Positions 38,136-51,261 are shown, numbered from the stretch's first letter. The stretch: 64,000 bases of DNA from Isoetes taiwanensis (GCA_021234155.1 JAJEKV010000040.1:8723541-8787540), one strand, 5' to 3'. The notes: generated by a model from the letters alone, not told the origin. Numbers and translations are program-made.

Positions 38136-39240
38136 GCAGCACCCCTCCAATTTTGTATACGTTACATGTCAATTTTGATTTTCCAATTCACATACATAAA
38201 CTTCTGCCATTTTGGTTTGGTATTTGGGAATCAGTCATTTTGGTGTGGTTCTATCCTAAAGCGGGTATGAAAGTCCCCCACAAAAATGTTATGTCTATCA
38301 TGATCTATTAATTGAGATCGGTTACAATGGTGAATGTTGCACAACAAAGTAATATCATAGCTAGCAAAGAACATGTCATAGCTAGCTAGGAGTAAATTTG
38401 GCGTGGTAAAGCAGAAGGATAGGAGGGAGAACAAATGAGGAGATAGGTTAGTGCTTTGGAATAGTACATATCTCACTGTAAATAAGAGACTAGCTCGGCT
38501 CAAGTGGATGTAAAATGTGATTGAGAGAGTTCTTTTATTGCTCTAATACTATATTAATAAGTGCCCCGCATTGTCGGACTTTAGCAACTGCATGTTAAGT
38601 TGGGGATTATATGACAATGATAAAAGTAAAACCTTCTAGCGAGGACATATTACATCTTCATACGACATAAAATTTTTTGGCCATGCACATTGGATGACTG
38701 AGGCCATCCTGTCACATGATTTGGAAGGCAGTTGTGTCACGCGATTTGGAATGCAGTTGCTTCGGATAGTCTCGCATGGTGGACAAACTCCCCCCCTTCT
38801 ACACTTATCGGTAGGAGAACTAGAGGTGGATCCAGCATCATAGATTATATGCTTGTAGTGACATGCAACCGCATGAATGCGTGTAAATGCTCTGCTTCAA
38901 AGCAAAGTTACCTGACCAGTGATGCATGTCGCGATTAAGTCTTCAGCTCGTGCTATTCTCTGAGAGCAAATTCCATGTCTTCATACTAGAATTCCATGTC
39001 TTTCTCTGAGAGCAAAATCTCCTTTTCAAACATCCCCTGTTTCAGTGTTCTTGCCAAATCTGTCATTTCAGTTTGTTTTTTCTTGCATATAAGGGTTTCT
39101 TGGTGCAAATAACGCGGACTTGGGAACTTTTGACGATGATTACATGCAATCCACCTAAAGTGCAAAAAACCATTAGAATGAAATTAATTGCAAAACATCA
39201 GCCACTTACTGTTGAGCTTTATTTTAGCAATTTCTTGGCA
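38136..39240. other. Intergenic; contains a fragment of dispersed repeat R2
   Basis: No coding evidence. 38,840-38,943 (CATAGATTATATGCTTGTAG, ATGCAACCGCATGA, AAATGCTCTGCTTCAAAGCA) matches 52,706-52,820 in the same orientation. I looked for a continuation of the EDM2-like protein and saw none. Confidence 0.5.
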
Positions 39241-39885
39241 TAGAGTGGTTGCCTCAAGCAAACTGGAGGTTCTATACCAGTGAGGTTGAAGGTTTGCCAG
39301 AAATACCTTCAACATTTTGGAGGTCCTACCAAGATCCTACCTGGATTTTGGGGAACTATGGCTCCAAGGAGAAGCAATGAAAGTGCTGATCATACTCACA
39401 CTGAACCACAAGAAAATACTGAAGCTCCTGCTGTACAACATGGATCCACCATTCAAGGTAATGTAGGTATGCATTGTAACTACTGTGAGCTTAATGTACC
39501 TACTCCTCATACTTTTGATCCAAGTATCAATGCTAACAACTTTCTAAAGATCTTTGATGAATATTATCAAGAGTATGCCACAAGAAAGGCTGCAGATTCT
39601 CAGAATTCAAAATATGCTTCAAACATGATGAGGTAAGAGCATGTTTGGATTATGTGATTAGCACATTGTGAAGCAATTCCTAGAGAGGTTTGGTACTAAG
39701 CTTATTGAATCTCAAGGTCTGTTTTTTGAATTACAAACTTTCCACATCAAACGTGGTGAGACTACTCACCAATATGTTGAAAGATTTCATGCTTATCTCA
39801 TCAAATGTCAAGTAAATCATGTGCCTAATCACACTCTAGACATTGTTGCATCACGACAACCCCAAAATTTGATTAATGTATAGTA
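39241..39885 (+). pseudogene. Ty3/gypsy gag fragment
   Basis: Two open pieces in different frames: 39,280-39,636 (MAPRRSNESADHTHTEPQEN..., then TPHTFDPSINANNFLKIFDE) and 39,668-39,883, which reads FLERFGTKLIESQGLFFELQ then HIKRGETTHQYVERFHAYL. The second is typical of a plant gypsy gag capsid domain (the Retrotrans_gag type). No nucleocapsid knuckle or pol follows; the sequence turns into AT-rich repeat at about 39,890, so this is a 3'-truncated remnant. Confidence 0.65.
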
Positions 39886-40009
39886 TTTTGCTGTTGTTTC
39901 TGCCAAAAAAACACTTAAAGACCACCCATAGTTTTGTTTCGGAAATGCTAGAAACACATGTGCTTTTTGTCTTATGTATAGAAAATTGACAATCTTTTAA
40001 TAAAATTCT

Positions 40010-40330
40010 ATGCGTTGTTTATTGGTGTTGTTTTTACTAAAAAATATGTGATTTAACAGAATATCCACATGTGGTTTTTCAAAATAATGGTTGTTTCTAA
40101 GTGCTGTTTTTACTAAAAAAACAACATGTGGTTTAACAGAATATCCACGTGGATAGTAGTTGTTTTCAAGTGTTGTTTTTACTAAGTAATAACATGTGGT
40201 TTAACAAAATATCCACCTGTGATTTTTTCAAGTTGTTCTCAAATGTGGTGTTTCTCAAATAAATACACATGGTTCTAAAGAATATCCATGTATGGTTTTT
40301 TTAAATCCTTGTTTTCTAAAAAAAACTATG
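40010..40330 (+). repeat. Four-unit imperfect tandem array, about 70-85 bp units
   Basis: Units near 40,020-40,100, 40,101-40,170, 40,171-40,245 and 40,246-40,330, each with a GTTTTTACTAA-like head, an ACATGTGGTTTAACA core, an AATATCCAC-TGTG middle and a T-rich end. Divergence rises in the fourth unit. Confidence 0.75.
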
Positions 40331-41100
40331 TTGAAGAACTACACTAGGAAAAAAAACCAACAAAGAAAGATTTGCTCTATATTCCAAAATAAGAAAAACA
40401 TTATTTTAAATATCGACATGTGGCATTCTTTTTAAACAAAAAAGCATCTTGTTTTTTTAAAGATAGACTTTTGGGAATCGAACACAAACAAGTCCATAAG
40501 GTATAATATTATTAAATTGCAATCCACATTCTCTAACATTAAATTAAAACATAAGGTTCAAAATATTACATCAATGATTAAGGTTTAAGATAAAGGTTAA
40601 GGTTCAAAGCATTCTTGTCTTAAATGTTTTTTCCATTCAGTTTTCTATACCACATCAAGCTTATCGGGCTAAAACAAAGTATGAAAAAATTAGAAAGATG
40701 TTCAAAAAAAAGTTTGACATGCTAAACAAAATCTAGAGCCCTCTTTGAGCTCTATTTTTGGAGTTGAGGCAATAACAATCCAGTGTTGTGGCTTCTGGTG
40801 TATCCTTCCAGATTAAATGCAAAATTGAAAAAGGGGGCTCTCTTGTTTTTTTGTTTGAATGCTTGAGCAGCCATCTCAGCTCTACAGAAAAAAGGAGATC
40901 TGCCAAACACGAGCCTAGACAACCTTTGGGGAATATCCCTTTATAATAGTGGATACAACATTTGATGCAGCTTTACGATCCTAACGGGATTGCAATGAGG
41001 TACCAGCACAGACAGACCTAGCATTTGTTATAGCAGAGGCACTATTGTCTAGCAAATGGCAAGACTACAAATTTAGATGGTATCTAGGCATAAATAAATA
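40331..41100. other. AT-rich intergenic; holds fragment R5
   Basis: 40,965-41,040 (GGGATTGCAATGAGGTACCAG, CCTAGCATTTGTTATA) matches 54,366-54,440 in direct orientation. Nothing else recognised. Confidence 0.5.
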
Positions 41101-41400
41101 AAGTGGCTAGACCAAAGTGGCTAGACCATAGATCAATCACATTTATTCAGGGTTTTGATGGAGCCAGTTCCTTTATATGGAGTGGAAGTACCTGGACAAC
41201 TTGGAATGGGTCCAAAAGCTATTCTGACTCTGGTAGTTGGAGTCAAGTCCACCGTCCCATATCAAACTATTCTGCAAGAGGCAAGCACAAGGCACCCAAA
41301 ATTAAAACACTATATGGTTTTTCCCATGGTTGCGACTCGAGAACCATTCTACAAACCAATGCGTTGTTTGGGGGTTAATTTCCATTAAAACCATATATGG
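41101..41400 (+). other. Short overlapping open frames, function unknown
   Basis: A 77-codon frame at 41,155-41,388 (MEPVPLYGVEVPGQLGMGPK, then KHYMVFPMVATREPFYKPMR) has protein-like composition and overlaps another open frame of 91 codons. I do not recognise either. No splice context or homologue in the window supports them. Confidence 0.15.
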
Positions 41401-41770
41401 CTAAACTAATCGCTTCTGTAAGCTTTGTTGAGGTGGTATTGTGGCAAGGTAATTTCCAAATGGCTTCTTTGTGGAGTTTATCAAAGGGTATTACATGTAG
41501 GTAAATGGATGTGGTATAATTATAGTGATTTAAGGGTAGGTTTGTCCATGTGGTATAACATAATGGTTGTGATATGGTTTATTATGCTCTATTCATGTGA
41601 TTTTATGAAGTAGTTGGTTATTATGGAAACTAACTTGGCTAAACGGTAAATGCACATAGTTGACAAAGTATGTAATGTGCATGGTTTTATTATGCATTAT
41701 TAGGGGCTTTACTTCTGCTATCATTTACAAAGTTTAACCCTAATGATACCAAAATGATAACCACTATCGC
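41401..41770. other. AT-rich, no gene recognised
   Basis: GTGGTAT- and ATGGTTTTAT-rich sequence without supported features. Confidence 0.4.
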
Positions 41771-41775
41771 TTTTG

Positions 41776-42060
41776 TTGTTTGAAGCATTTCAAGTCTAGT
41801 AGACTAAAACCATTAAGGATTGTGATGGTTTCTGTATATAGTAGTAGTACTTCTTTAAACCATGCTAATGTAGATGGTTTCTCTGTATATAGTAGTACTT
41901 ATTTGCTGCTTGAAGCATCTCAAGTTTAGTAGACTAAAACCATTAAAGATTGTGGATACTTATATATGTAAGAGTACTTTTTGTTGCTTGAAGATTTCAA
42001 GTTTAGTAGACTAAACAAGGACTCTAGATGGTTTTTTATATACAAAGAGTACTTATTACA
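41776..42060 (+). repeat. Three-unit degenerate tandem repeat
   Basis: The phrase TTGAAGCAT-TCAAGT-TAGTAGACTAAA occurs at about 41,780, 41,917 and 41,987, each followed by a GATGGTTT/ATATA/AGTAGTACTT stretch. Units are about 70-140 bases because of internal indels. Confidence 0.65.
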
Positions 42061-44145
42061 AATTTATAAGCTACATTAAGGTCTGCCTTCCTCAATAGCA
42101 AATAAAAATTAGCTTAGCAAGGGATTTGAACCCCAAATCCATTTCCAAAACTCATAAACAAAGATAAAATTATTACCAAAAAAGATCCAGAAAAAATTTT
42201 AAATCAAATAGCAAACATTTAGTACAATCCAGCCATCTAAAAAGTGAGAAACCTAAGTGTTCAAGAATCTAGAAAAGCATAGTAGTATAGAAAAATAGAA
42301 AATCTAGAGGCAAAATACATGTTAAAGACCGAAGAGCAGCCTCCTGCAAAAGTCAAAATCATCTCTCGGGTTCATTGGTAACGACAGTAATAATGTACAA
42401 AGCTTAGAAAAACACGAGGCTTTTAGCATGCATAGGTGCAAACAAACAACCGATCAACCTAAACATATGGCCACATGAAATAGCACACAAAGAAACCTAT
42501 AGAAAAGAAAGCCGCCGACTAGTTAAAACCTCCAACCCAAGGGGCTAAGCATGGAGTATGGAAGTAATAGGTCTTCCCAAGGATACCAAAAAATGCTAAC
42601 TCCGAGCAAAGAGATGGCAAAGGATCGTGAGGAATTAAACCCCTCAATTCCGCATGTTAAATAAGGAATGTTGGATGGAAAAGCCAACAACGCCATTCAA
42701 AGCCTAAATCTTTATCAGATCCGGGCGAATTACACCGTGAAGTATCATGATCAAGAAGATATCCCAACAAATATCATTCAATAATTAGATTCACATCACT
42801 TACAGCCTGTGCATGAAAGCATGCCTCAAGAAATAAAGATCAAGCCCACGACAGCCCAGCTTGGTCTCCACATTATTCTACGACATAAAACATAGAGGTG
42901 AATGGAGCTGGAACCCACCAACATGGCTATTTTATGGATCCAATTTAATGGTCAGAATACCTCTGCACAGTTGGGTCGCCCTCGATATGCTCGTGGAAAA
43001 AAAAATGAGTCGGCCTCGCATAGCTTTTGGTAGAGCATGGAAATAATGGAAATAGAATACCTGGAAAAAAATGGCACTCCCACTCACTCTCTTCATTTCT
43101 CCGTGATCTTGATGCCGGACTATTTGCCATGCCTTGAAAATTAGAAATAGGGACTTCTATCTCCTTCAGACATCGCCAAAAAAGCTCGTAGAGAGCTTCT
43201 ATAAACATAAAAAAGCAGGAGTCTACCATTGTATCTCGTGATCCATTTAGGCTAGCTCTTAATGGATAACTACATTTACAAAGCAAAGCATGTAAAAAAG
43301 GGATAATCCTCCTCAAACAAATCGTATGTAAGAGCTCTAAATTGGCATTCTAGAAGCCCAGGCCCATATGAACAAATAATCATAGAACAATCACTCTTAA
43401 TGCAAGAGCTGTAAATAAGAGTATTTTCTGGGAAGCAAGCGGATATATGCAAAGATATCAAATACGTGCACCCAAAGAGATTTATTTTCCATTGCTCACC
43501 ATAGTTCTCCATAAAGGTGTTCTTCAATATGCCAAAGATTGCCGCCAAGTTTTCAAGCTCCATCATGAAAGCAATTCATCCTTTTAAACAAGCCCGTAGA
43601 GAATCAGAGAAGTGGTTCGCTTGAAGAGTACATGAATAGCAAATGCCCTAACCTTGTGGCCGGAAAGAACTCGACGCCATGGTCGAAAAGAGATCGCTTA
43701 TCACGCAATGTTCCATTGGGGCGCAAAGCTTCCCAAAGGCCGTAATTTCATTTCCATAAAGAAGATTTGGTAATGCAAGATGCCTTGGCATGCAAGATGC
43801 AAAGCATGCATTCCCGCAAGCCGATGCTCCGCCCCTCTCGATGAAGCCGATGAGTGCATACTTCAATACGGGCTAAAACACCGTGAATAAAGAGAATTGC
43901 TCCGCCGCCATGGCCACGCGGTCGTAAGATTCAAAATGAAACGGTCCCCATGTGGATCATGAGTCTACTCAATTCAATAAGAGACAAATCGATGCACACG
44001 AAAGCATACACGCAGTAAAGATTCAAAGATGCTGCAAAATCTCTCCCACCCATTTATCCACCACACGCATCTAAGATTGGCAATTTTAAATCTTCATTGT
44101 GGAAGGTTCCATGGAATCTCTATATTCAATGCTAGTGTATTTTCT
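42061..44145. other. Intergenic, only chance-like open frames
   Basis: Open frames of 60-120 codons exist on the minus strand (42,945-43,316, 43,276-43,566, 43,648-43,866). I compared them mentally with PPR, transposase and kinase patterns and found no motif I can defend. Likely an old degraded repeat. Confidence 0.4.
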
Positions 44146-44148
44146 TCA

Positions 44149-44497
44149 TTAAAACTTTTTGCACAGACAATGGTGCAAACAAATGGCAAATGTAAGGCAA
44201 AGGTTTAAGCCCCTAACCATTGTCCAAGCAACAAACACTAAGAGACCACGTAAAACCCCAGCAGTAAGAATTCCAACATCCAGTCGCGAACGGGCCTTAC
44301 TAGGCCCCCTTATCGTGGTCACAAGTGCAAGAATCATTGAATTCAAATCCAAGTTACCTTGCCTCTCGATTGAAGAGGAGGTTAACCTCCCCTTGGGATT
44401 ATGGGAAATAACCCCGAGGCTTGGTCTCCCCTTTAAACCCAGATCCGAAAGGTGTTTCTCCATAGCCGTGGCATCGGACTTAAAGTACAAAAATTAG
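44149..44497. other. Region open on both strands, function unknown
   Basis: 113 codons on minus (44,149-44,490) and 112 codons on plus (44,159-44,497) overlap almost completely. Composition is more balanced than in the flanks. I recognise neither product. Fewer stops on both strands may only reflect local base composition. Confidence 0.2.
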
Positions 44498-45044
44498 AGC
44501 TGTAGACAAGATCAGTGGTATTGATCGCATAGAATAGGATTCTTTGGCACAATCTTCCAAACAACATGTAGAGTTCAAGAATGGATGGGCCTTCACAAAA
44601 AATCCTTTTAGAAAATGAGATTCTCGAGTTGGGGCTGTCCTACAGAGTTGAATCTCTACAATCCTGACATGTGATTTTTCTTTGCTTACACAAGATGCCC
44701 ATCTTTTGTATCTGCCAACGGCTATCTGTGCTTTGGTTTCTCTCGCCTATCCGTTCGCATGCTTAAATCTACCCTCGCATGTTCCCCACAATATTGATCG
44801 ATAAGAAAAGCATGGCCGGATTTGTATCCATAAATCATACCGAGTTTCCAAGGTAAAGATATAGCATTGAATTAGTCCCCGACAGATCAGATTTAGACAG
44901 GAGCTAATCGACCGGGAATGGCTTACATTGTTGAATCGATCGTGGATAGATGGATTCTCAAGCACAAGAAGCCCCACTTTGCTCACGGACAGCAGAGTGC
45001 CCAAATGCCGGGCTTTTCCGAGCATATGCCAGATCACGAGTAGA

Positions 45045-45155
45045 ATATTCATAAGAAAGAATATTCGAGAAATTATTTTAATAATCACTAGGGATATTCT
45101 ATCAAAAAAGAATATTCGAGAGGTTAACACGCTCTTCAAAAAAAAAAGAATATTC
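45045..45155 (+). repeat. AAAGAATATTCGAGA short repeat cluster
   Basis: AAAGAATATTC(G)AGA-type words occur three times, spaced about 40-55 bases apart (near 45,056, 45,108 and 45,147), with related GGATATTCTAT and GAATATTCATAAG words between them. A small degenerate tandem cluster. Confidence 0.55.
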
Positions 45156-45404
45156 AGAGGTTCGTGGTTATAACCACTCTTCGATCCAACGACCGCATAC
45201 GTCGATCCTCGGGCTAACTCATGAGGACCTGGGTTTAAGAATGATCCAATCCAAACCCTATGATTGATTGAAGCATAGCTTATGAATCGGGTTGACCATG
45301 CACTCAGCCTTGAATCCTCACCTCGTGCCCTTCACCCAAATTTTGATTTCGACTCCTTCACAGGTTTGAAATAGGGTACTGTGCCGGCCAAGGCCATGAG
45401 GTTC

Positions 45405-45445
45405 CAACGAAACCAAGCAGACCAAGGAAACCAAGGAAACCAAGG
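45405..45445 (+). repeat. Nine-base microsatellite (GGAAACCAA)
   Basis: About three to four units of a GAAACCAAG-type nonamer, the last perfect. Its noisy copy is visible at about 10,680-10,720, making it a useful anchor. Confidence 0.7.
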
Positions 45446-47590
45446 CAAAAGTTCCCACTCCAATCGGCATGAAACTAGAGAGGAGGAATCTTGTAAGCCC
45501 ACAAAGATTCTATTTGGCAAGTAACATTACAAAAAAAAAAAGCATCCAAAAATACTCAAAAAGAGAAACAAGACAAATAAACCAAACAAGCTACTCAAAA
45601 CGCCAAAGATATACCATTTTTTTATACAAGACTATACCGAATCATAGTCCCAAATCCATTGCGAATACCCTAATCGCATAAACTTTATTGTATCCTATCC
45701 TCACACTACCATAATCGGGTCGCTTGAATTTCTAGTGGTGCATCCATCCCACACAACATCATAATCAAGGCCGGAATTGCTAGTGTCAAAGCCCTGCGTA
45801 CCCATGTCAATTGAGCCAAGAACAAGAAGTTGGGAACCTTCAATGCCGCATAACCGCCATGCAGAGAAATCGCATAAAACCTTTGAGCCTCCCCCACCAT
45901 GAGATATTGTAAGGCTAATCAAATTGGTCTCGAGATTCCGCTATTTGTGACATCCACCTATGAAATCTCGAATCTCATATGTGACTTTTATACATTATGT
46001 ATCGATTCTCACAAAAAAAAGGGGAGGGGTGTGTATATACCGCCCAATAAAACCAAGTTGCTGGCTCTTAGAATAGAGGCTTTTTCTATGCATCTAACGG
46101 AAGGATAGGTGTGCGGTGTATTTATCTAGGCTTATAAGATAGGGCCTCACCACAACAAGTCTTAGCCATGATCAACGACCGCTAACATGCAACCTAGGAG
46201 CTCCCTTTGTTATCCAGGTATATTGAACATTTTTGACGAAAACTATTCCAGCGATGCCTTTTATTGATCTCATTTTTTGAGACCATCATCTTAAAAGCAC
46301 ATATTGGAAACATAAGCAATTATACAAATGACATCGAGTTCAAGCCATGGTTTAGTGTTATCTCATCTCCGTTCTCATGCGAGGCACACTTTGGGAATGA
46401 ATTTACATAGGTGTTTACAGACTTAGAACACAAAGGGATATCTATGCTTTTTGTGATTCTTGATGCAAGCTCATCAAGCATACTATTTTATATGTAATTG
46501 TGCACCGACAACGTCAACAATTCAATAAATAAGCAAACAAACAAGCAACTCTAGAAAGTCATATGTGCTTAAAACCTTTATGAACAGCCAACCAAACACC
46601 TATAGCATGCATATCTAACTTAATATTTTGGCATAGGCCATCATACGTGCTTAAACATTGTGAAGATCATGCTTGGCCAAACCTATTCATCTATGCTTAA
46701 CCCGATACTATGTGGCATCAATCACTTGTACTTAACCATCATCATGCTTACAAATACCTTGGCATACATGCTCAATCAAATATCGCATACATACTATGCA
46801 AGTAAACATGATTCCAGGTAATGCTAAAATTGAAGCTAGATATGTATGAGCTTGATACTATTTCAAAACATAAATGTACGTAAGATGATTGCATTAAAAA
46901 ATGCAATAGAATATCAATTAAAAACCTCCCATCTAATAAGATTGAGAGCCATTCTTGACTTTTAGAATGGCAAAGGTTGTTTAGCATATGATTGAATTTT
47001 AGACTAGATGATATTTTGTTCCCAATGGAGGTGTAATATTATCAAAAAGTGCAAATTGATTATATATTCATTTCAATACACACAATATGATGCTATTTAT
47101 TGAGTACCGTTCCCCACAAAGCCCCAATAAGTAGGTTAAAAGAACCGAAAGCATCTTGCTTTGCATAATTATTTAATGCTTGACCTAATGTGTGTGCATT
47201 CATTATTCTTAAGACAACATCTTCATATGTAGCATAGAGTCTAAAATGCTTGAGGCTAATGCGACTGGCCTTGTATGTAATGTTCGCAAGGTGGAGGTAA
47301 GAATCACCTATAGTTGTTCATTTTATTTTATTTTTTTAATTAGGGTTTTAATTATTTCGTGCTAGGGCTATATTCTATAATTAAATGCAAAGTATTAAAG
47401 GTCAAGGCAAATAAGTTTAATATATTTAAGGCCCAGAGATTAAGGGTTTGAACCTTGTATTGTGCTTGTGTCCCCATTGTGAGATATGAATCCTCCATGG
47501 ATACAAAGGACTAACTTGGGTGATTTTATGCAGGAAGCACCTACTAGTGATAATATATTTTATGTTCTCTTGTGTTTTTATACACTATGT
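45446..47590. other. AT-rich intergenic, no gene recognised
   Basis: Short open frames only, without motifs. A (A)10 run near 45,530 and T-rich tracts around 47,325-47,340. Confidence 0.45.
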
Positions 47591-47594
47591 GCGG

Positions 47595-47720
47595 TATGAA
47601 TGCCCCTTGAGAAGTTTTATACATCTCGAGAACAACCCTATCCTAAAGACCATGGGATACGAAAGCCCTCTTGATAACTTTTATACACTCGACAATAATT
47701 CCCCATCTTTGAAGACCCAA
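47595..47720 (+). repeat. Two 63-bp tandem units, open in one frame
   Basis: TATGAATGCCCCTTGA begins unit 1 at 47,595 and TACGAAAGCCCTCTTGA begins unit 2 at 47,658. In one frame they encode two similar 21-residue units of the type YE(C/S)PL..F..L.N.P.LKT. The frame is only 77 codons long. It may be a fragment of a repeat protein or coincidence. Confidence 0.5.
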
Positions 47721-49750
47721 TATAGCATGACCTCAATATATACTTTACATTGAATATTAAATTGATATGAAAATTAAAAACCATGATATAAACCTTTATA
47801 ATCAATGTAAGGAGTGTGTGAACCAGTAAAAATTAAGGACGACACCGCCACTGGCTATTTTTAATATTTTCAATTAGGCTTGACAGATTAGTAGGATCCA
47901 TTTTGCACTTCAAGTGGCTTGCAATCGCCTATTTCATCTCTTTTTATCTTTTATGAGAAAGAACGCCCACATCGTAATTTTTACTCCACATAGTAAAAAG
48001 AGGATTAGCCCATATATGATTTTTAAACATTTGTATGAAAAGGAATCCAAAATAAAAAAATATTGATGAGGTGATACTATCATTCGCTATCATCATGCCC
48101 ATATTAAGAAATCTCTAATTAGGGGCTTAAGGTCAGAGAGATTTGGGCAGTATTTCAGAGATGCAAAATTTCTCAGAACCTACATACACATTGATTACTC
48201 TGAGATTTTTTAGGGCTTTATCTTCCTGAGGCCCATTGTAGGCTCTATAGTGAATCCAAATAGCATTACATGTTTTTTTCATTGAAGCTATTTGTTTTTA
48301 GTGTCATTTGGCATTCCAAATTAAAGGTGTTCAAGTTTAGGATTGAAGATGACTTCCCATTGCTTAATTATTTCGTGAAGGATCTTTTAAATTCTCTCGA
48401 AACTGAAGAAAGTTGTAACTGGTCAAGCATACATTCCTACCCTTTTACTTTAGAAGAGGAGTATCATAGGAAATTTGGAGACCTTATCAAAACTATCAAA
48501 AAGTAGAGCATATCACATGTGAAGTGCTTCCAATGCCGTGAGCTAGTTTCCTTTGGTGCGCTTTGAAATACAACATGCATTTCCTCGAGTTGTGACAAAA
48601 TATAACCCTGAAGCAAAATAAAATCGCCCACTCAAGATTAGGTTAAATTTCTCAAAAATCTACATATACAATTAAAAATCTAGGAAATACCAAATAATCC
48701 TACGGATAATACAAATACAAAAATATTGAGTGTCCTTAATTTTACTCGTGAACACAAAACTTATATAGTTCTAGAAAATCACTATTGTGTTTTGGTTTTC
48801 TAAAATGCAAAACAATCTTTAAATGCAATAAAACAACTAATAAAATGACAAATTACAAATTACAAAAGACACTTAGGCATTTTCTCATCTATTTGTTTGA
48901 TTGATATTTGATAAAGTATGACTTTAAATTTTTTACAAAAGACTATATATATAGTGGCTTGATATTGCTAGTTATGATAATCGCTTTTTGGGTGCCTTTT
49001 GGCAACTACTATGCAACATCCTTATAGAAAATATCTATGAACAATTACTATGACAATTAACTCCTGTGATGATGACCATACTACAAACCACAACTATTTT
49101 ATAACGCAGACACCATGATAATAAAACTACAATGAATAAACTACCATGGCATTTAAATGGGTATGAAACCACGCCATAAACTAATTCAACTTTGTGACAA
49201 TTGAAAACCAATATAAAGAACCTCATTGCCATATTTTAAGTGGCATTGAAAACTCAAGACTACACATGCCACTATCATCAAGCTCATTAGAAAGCCAAAC
49301 AACATGAATGACCGTAATTGATGCTAGAAACCATAAAATGATATTGCTTTAATAAAACCATGCTATACTAAAAGCCAACATAAATAACCATGTATCACTT
49401 ACTTAAAACCACTATGTTATGTGGCTTTATTAAGAATTATATTTTTAGCAGAAAACCATCTATAGTGGTTTATTAGTGCTTTCTTATAGGGTTTAAATTT
49501 TAAAGTGCCTGTAGCTGTTCTTCTTCAAAAGGATGCCCAGAGCCACATAAAATAATCACGTAACGCATAAAAATTGGAAACACCACCTCTCAAACCTTGC
49601 CTACGCAATAGCCATGGGTCCACAATGCCTTAAATTCTGCTAGAAGGTCAGAGGACAATAATTTGCTGCTATCTACAAAGAGCCTATGTAGAAACAATTA
49701 CAACCTTAGGATGAGGGTGTATTACAACCCTTAGAATGGAGGTATGGCCA
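47721..49750. other. AT-rich intergenic with terminal-repeat-like words
   Basis: A 78-codon frame at 48,270-48,506 (with KVFKFRIEDDFPLLNYFVKD) is protein-like but unrecognised. 49,330-49,490 carries several AAACCACTAT-GTGG type words and ends TTAGTGCTTTCTTATAGGG, slightly like a CACTA-transposon subterminal region. I found no matching left end. Confidence 0.3.
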
Positions 49751-49754
49751 TGTA

Positions 49755-49900
49755 AAGATAATTGTGCAGAAAATCACGAATTATTTTCAAAAAGAAACAG
49801 GAAGGGGTTGTCAGGGTAGGCGGTCCAATCTTGTCCTTCGAGCGAAGATGATATGTAGCCCCAGGGCTGCCTTTCGATTCCAATCCATCGTCTATTTGCA
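49755..49900 (+). repeat. Dispersed repeat R3, copy 1
   Basis: TTGTGCAGAAAATCACGA, GACCTTCGAGCGA-like and ATGTAGCCCCAGGG / TTCCAATCCATC words match 55,912-56,060 in direct orientation. Confidence 0.75.
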
Positions 49901-50261
49901 AACAAATATAAAATTATGGCTTATATCCTTTTTCTAGCTTACTTTTCTTGAGATACTTCTTTGGACTTTGGATATTAAGAAGGCCATAACAAAAATCATC
50001 CCATATTGAATTCCAAATGATCCTCGTATTCATATGCTTGCTATGACATAGATGACCTTCTTTGGCACATGCATCAACGATGCTGGCAAATTTGATCTAC
50101 CTGATTTCTGAACATGTACTCTAGAAAATGCAAATTAGAGAATCAAATTGAAGGCAAGAGTCACCTATTGAAGGTTCTTTTCACATCGTACTTGTCTACT
50201 GCAAATCATTTGCTTTTCCATGTGTCAACATATGGCCACATATATTATTTCCACTCTGCAA

Positions 50262-51235
50262 ATGGCCACACAATAGGTAATTCAAAAATTACTTGTGAAA
50301 GATGGTATGCATGTTTTGCTATGAGGAGTAAAAATGTGAAGACGCTATTTTGTTTTCATGTCATCCATAGACTTGGACTCGCCACATCGTTCAAACACGA
50401 TATAAGCATTCTTATAGCTTGGTAAACAATTGAGATAGTGCCTCTAGACTATCTCTTGTAGCATACATTTGATCTTCCTCCTTTCAAGGTCTAAGAAAAA
50501 TATTCGAAAAAGTGGAGCGTTACTTTTGATCTATATTCGTACTGTAAAAGAATCTATTTCCACTGGACATATTGAGGACTTGCCTAAGGCCTGAACTTGC
50601 TTTGAAGATAATTGCTTTCCATTCCTCTCAAGAAGGCAGAATACATGTTGTCCATTAAGGAATTTGGTTTCCTTGGGCACTTTTGTTGAGCAAATCCCTA
50701 AAACCACGATTTTATACACCACAGGATGACCTCTCAACCTATGGAAAGGCTTTGCTAATTCCCTACATCCAAGCGATGTTGCTGGATAGTAGAATGCTTT
50801 AATTTTGGCTTGACTTGAAAATTTTATTACAATTGTATTGGTGCATCCCACTAGAATTTCAATTTCTACTTATCAACTATGAAAAGAGTAAAACCCGCCA
50901 TTCTTGACTGCAAAAGCAATAGGCCTCAAAAAAATTTTAGCGTTGCCTTTTGAGGTGACGTATTTTGGATTAGAATTTTTCGATTGCGTGGTAATTTTTG
51001 GTGATCCCTTTCACGATATCTGTTCATTTTTATGGCAGCACACGGGCTTGGACACATTATTTGCTTGATGTGCCAAAGTATATTGAAATAAAATCGTCTT
51101 GTATAATAAAAAAAAATGTCAAAAAAATTGACCCCCCAGACCATTACATTCATCCAACTTCTTGATCATTCTGGATCACCAGCAAAATACAAGATTACCA
51201 AATGCTCCTCACTAGTTCACATCACTAGTATTTCT
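50262..51235 (+). repeat. Dispersed repeat R4, copy 1
   Basis: About 970 bases matching 54,590-55,700. Shared landmarks include AGATGGTATGCATGTTTTGC, TAAACAATTGAGA-AGTG, ACATGTTGTCCATTAAGGAA and TTGACTGCAAAAGCAATAGG. A minus-strand frame (50,531-50,851) and a plus-strand frame (50,114-50,425) are open in this copy but not conserved as frames in the other. Probably an unclassified transposon fragment. Confidence 0.8.
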
Positions 51236-51261
51236 GGAATTCAACTTGTGCCCGTGATAGC

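Noticed and set aside
42945-43866. Possible PPR-protein fragments on the minus strand
   Set aside because: Composition suggested it, but I could not find a 35-residue periodic motif or any conserved PPR positions.
44149-44497. Protein gene in the doubly open region
   Set aside because: Both strands are open to the same extent and no family motif is visible, so coding on either strand cannot be preferred.
49330-49490. CACTA-type transposon terminus (TTAGTGCTTTCTTATAGGG with CCACTAT subterminal words)
   Set aside because: No matching opposite end, no 3-bp target duplication and no transposase were found in the window.
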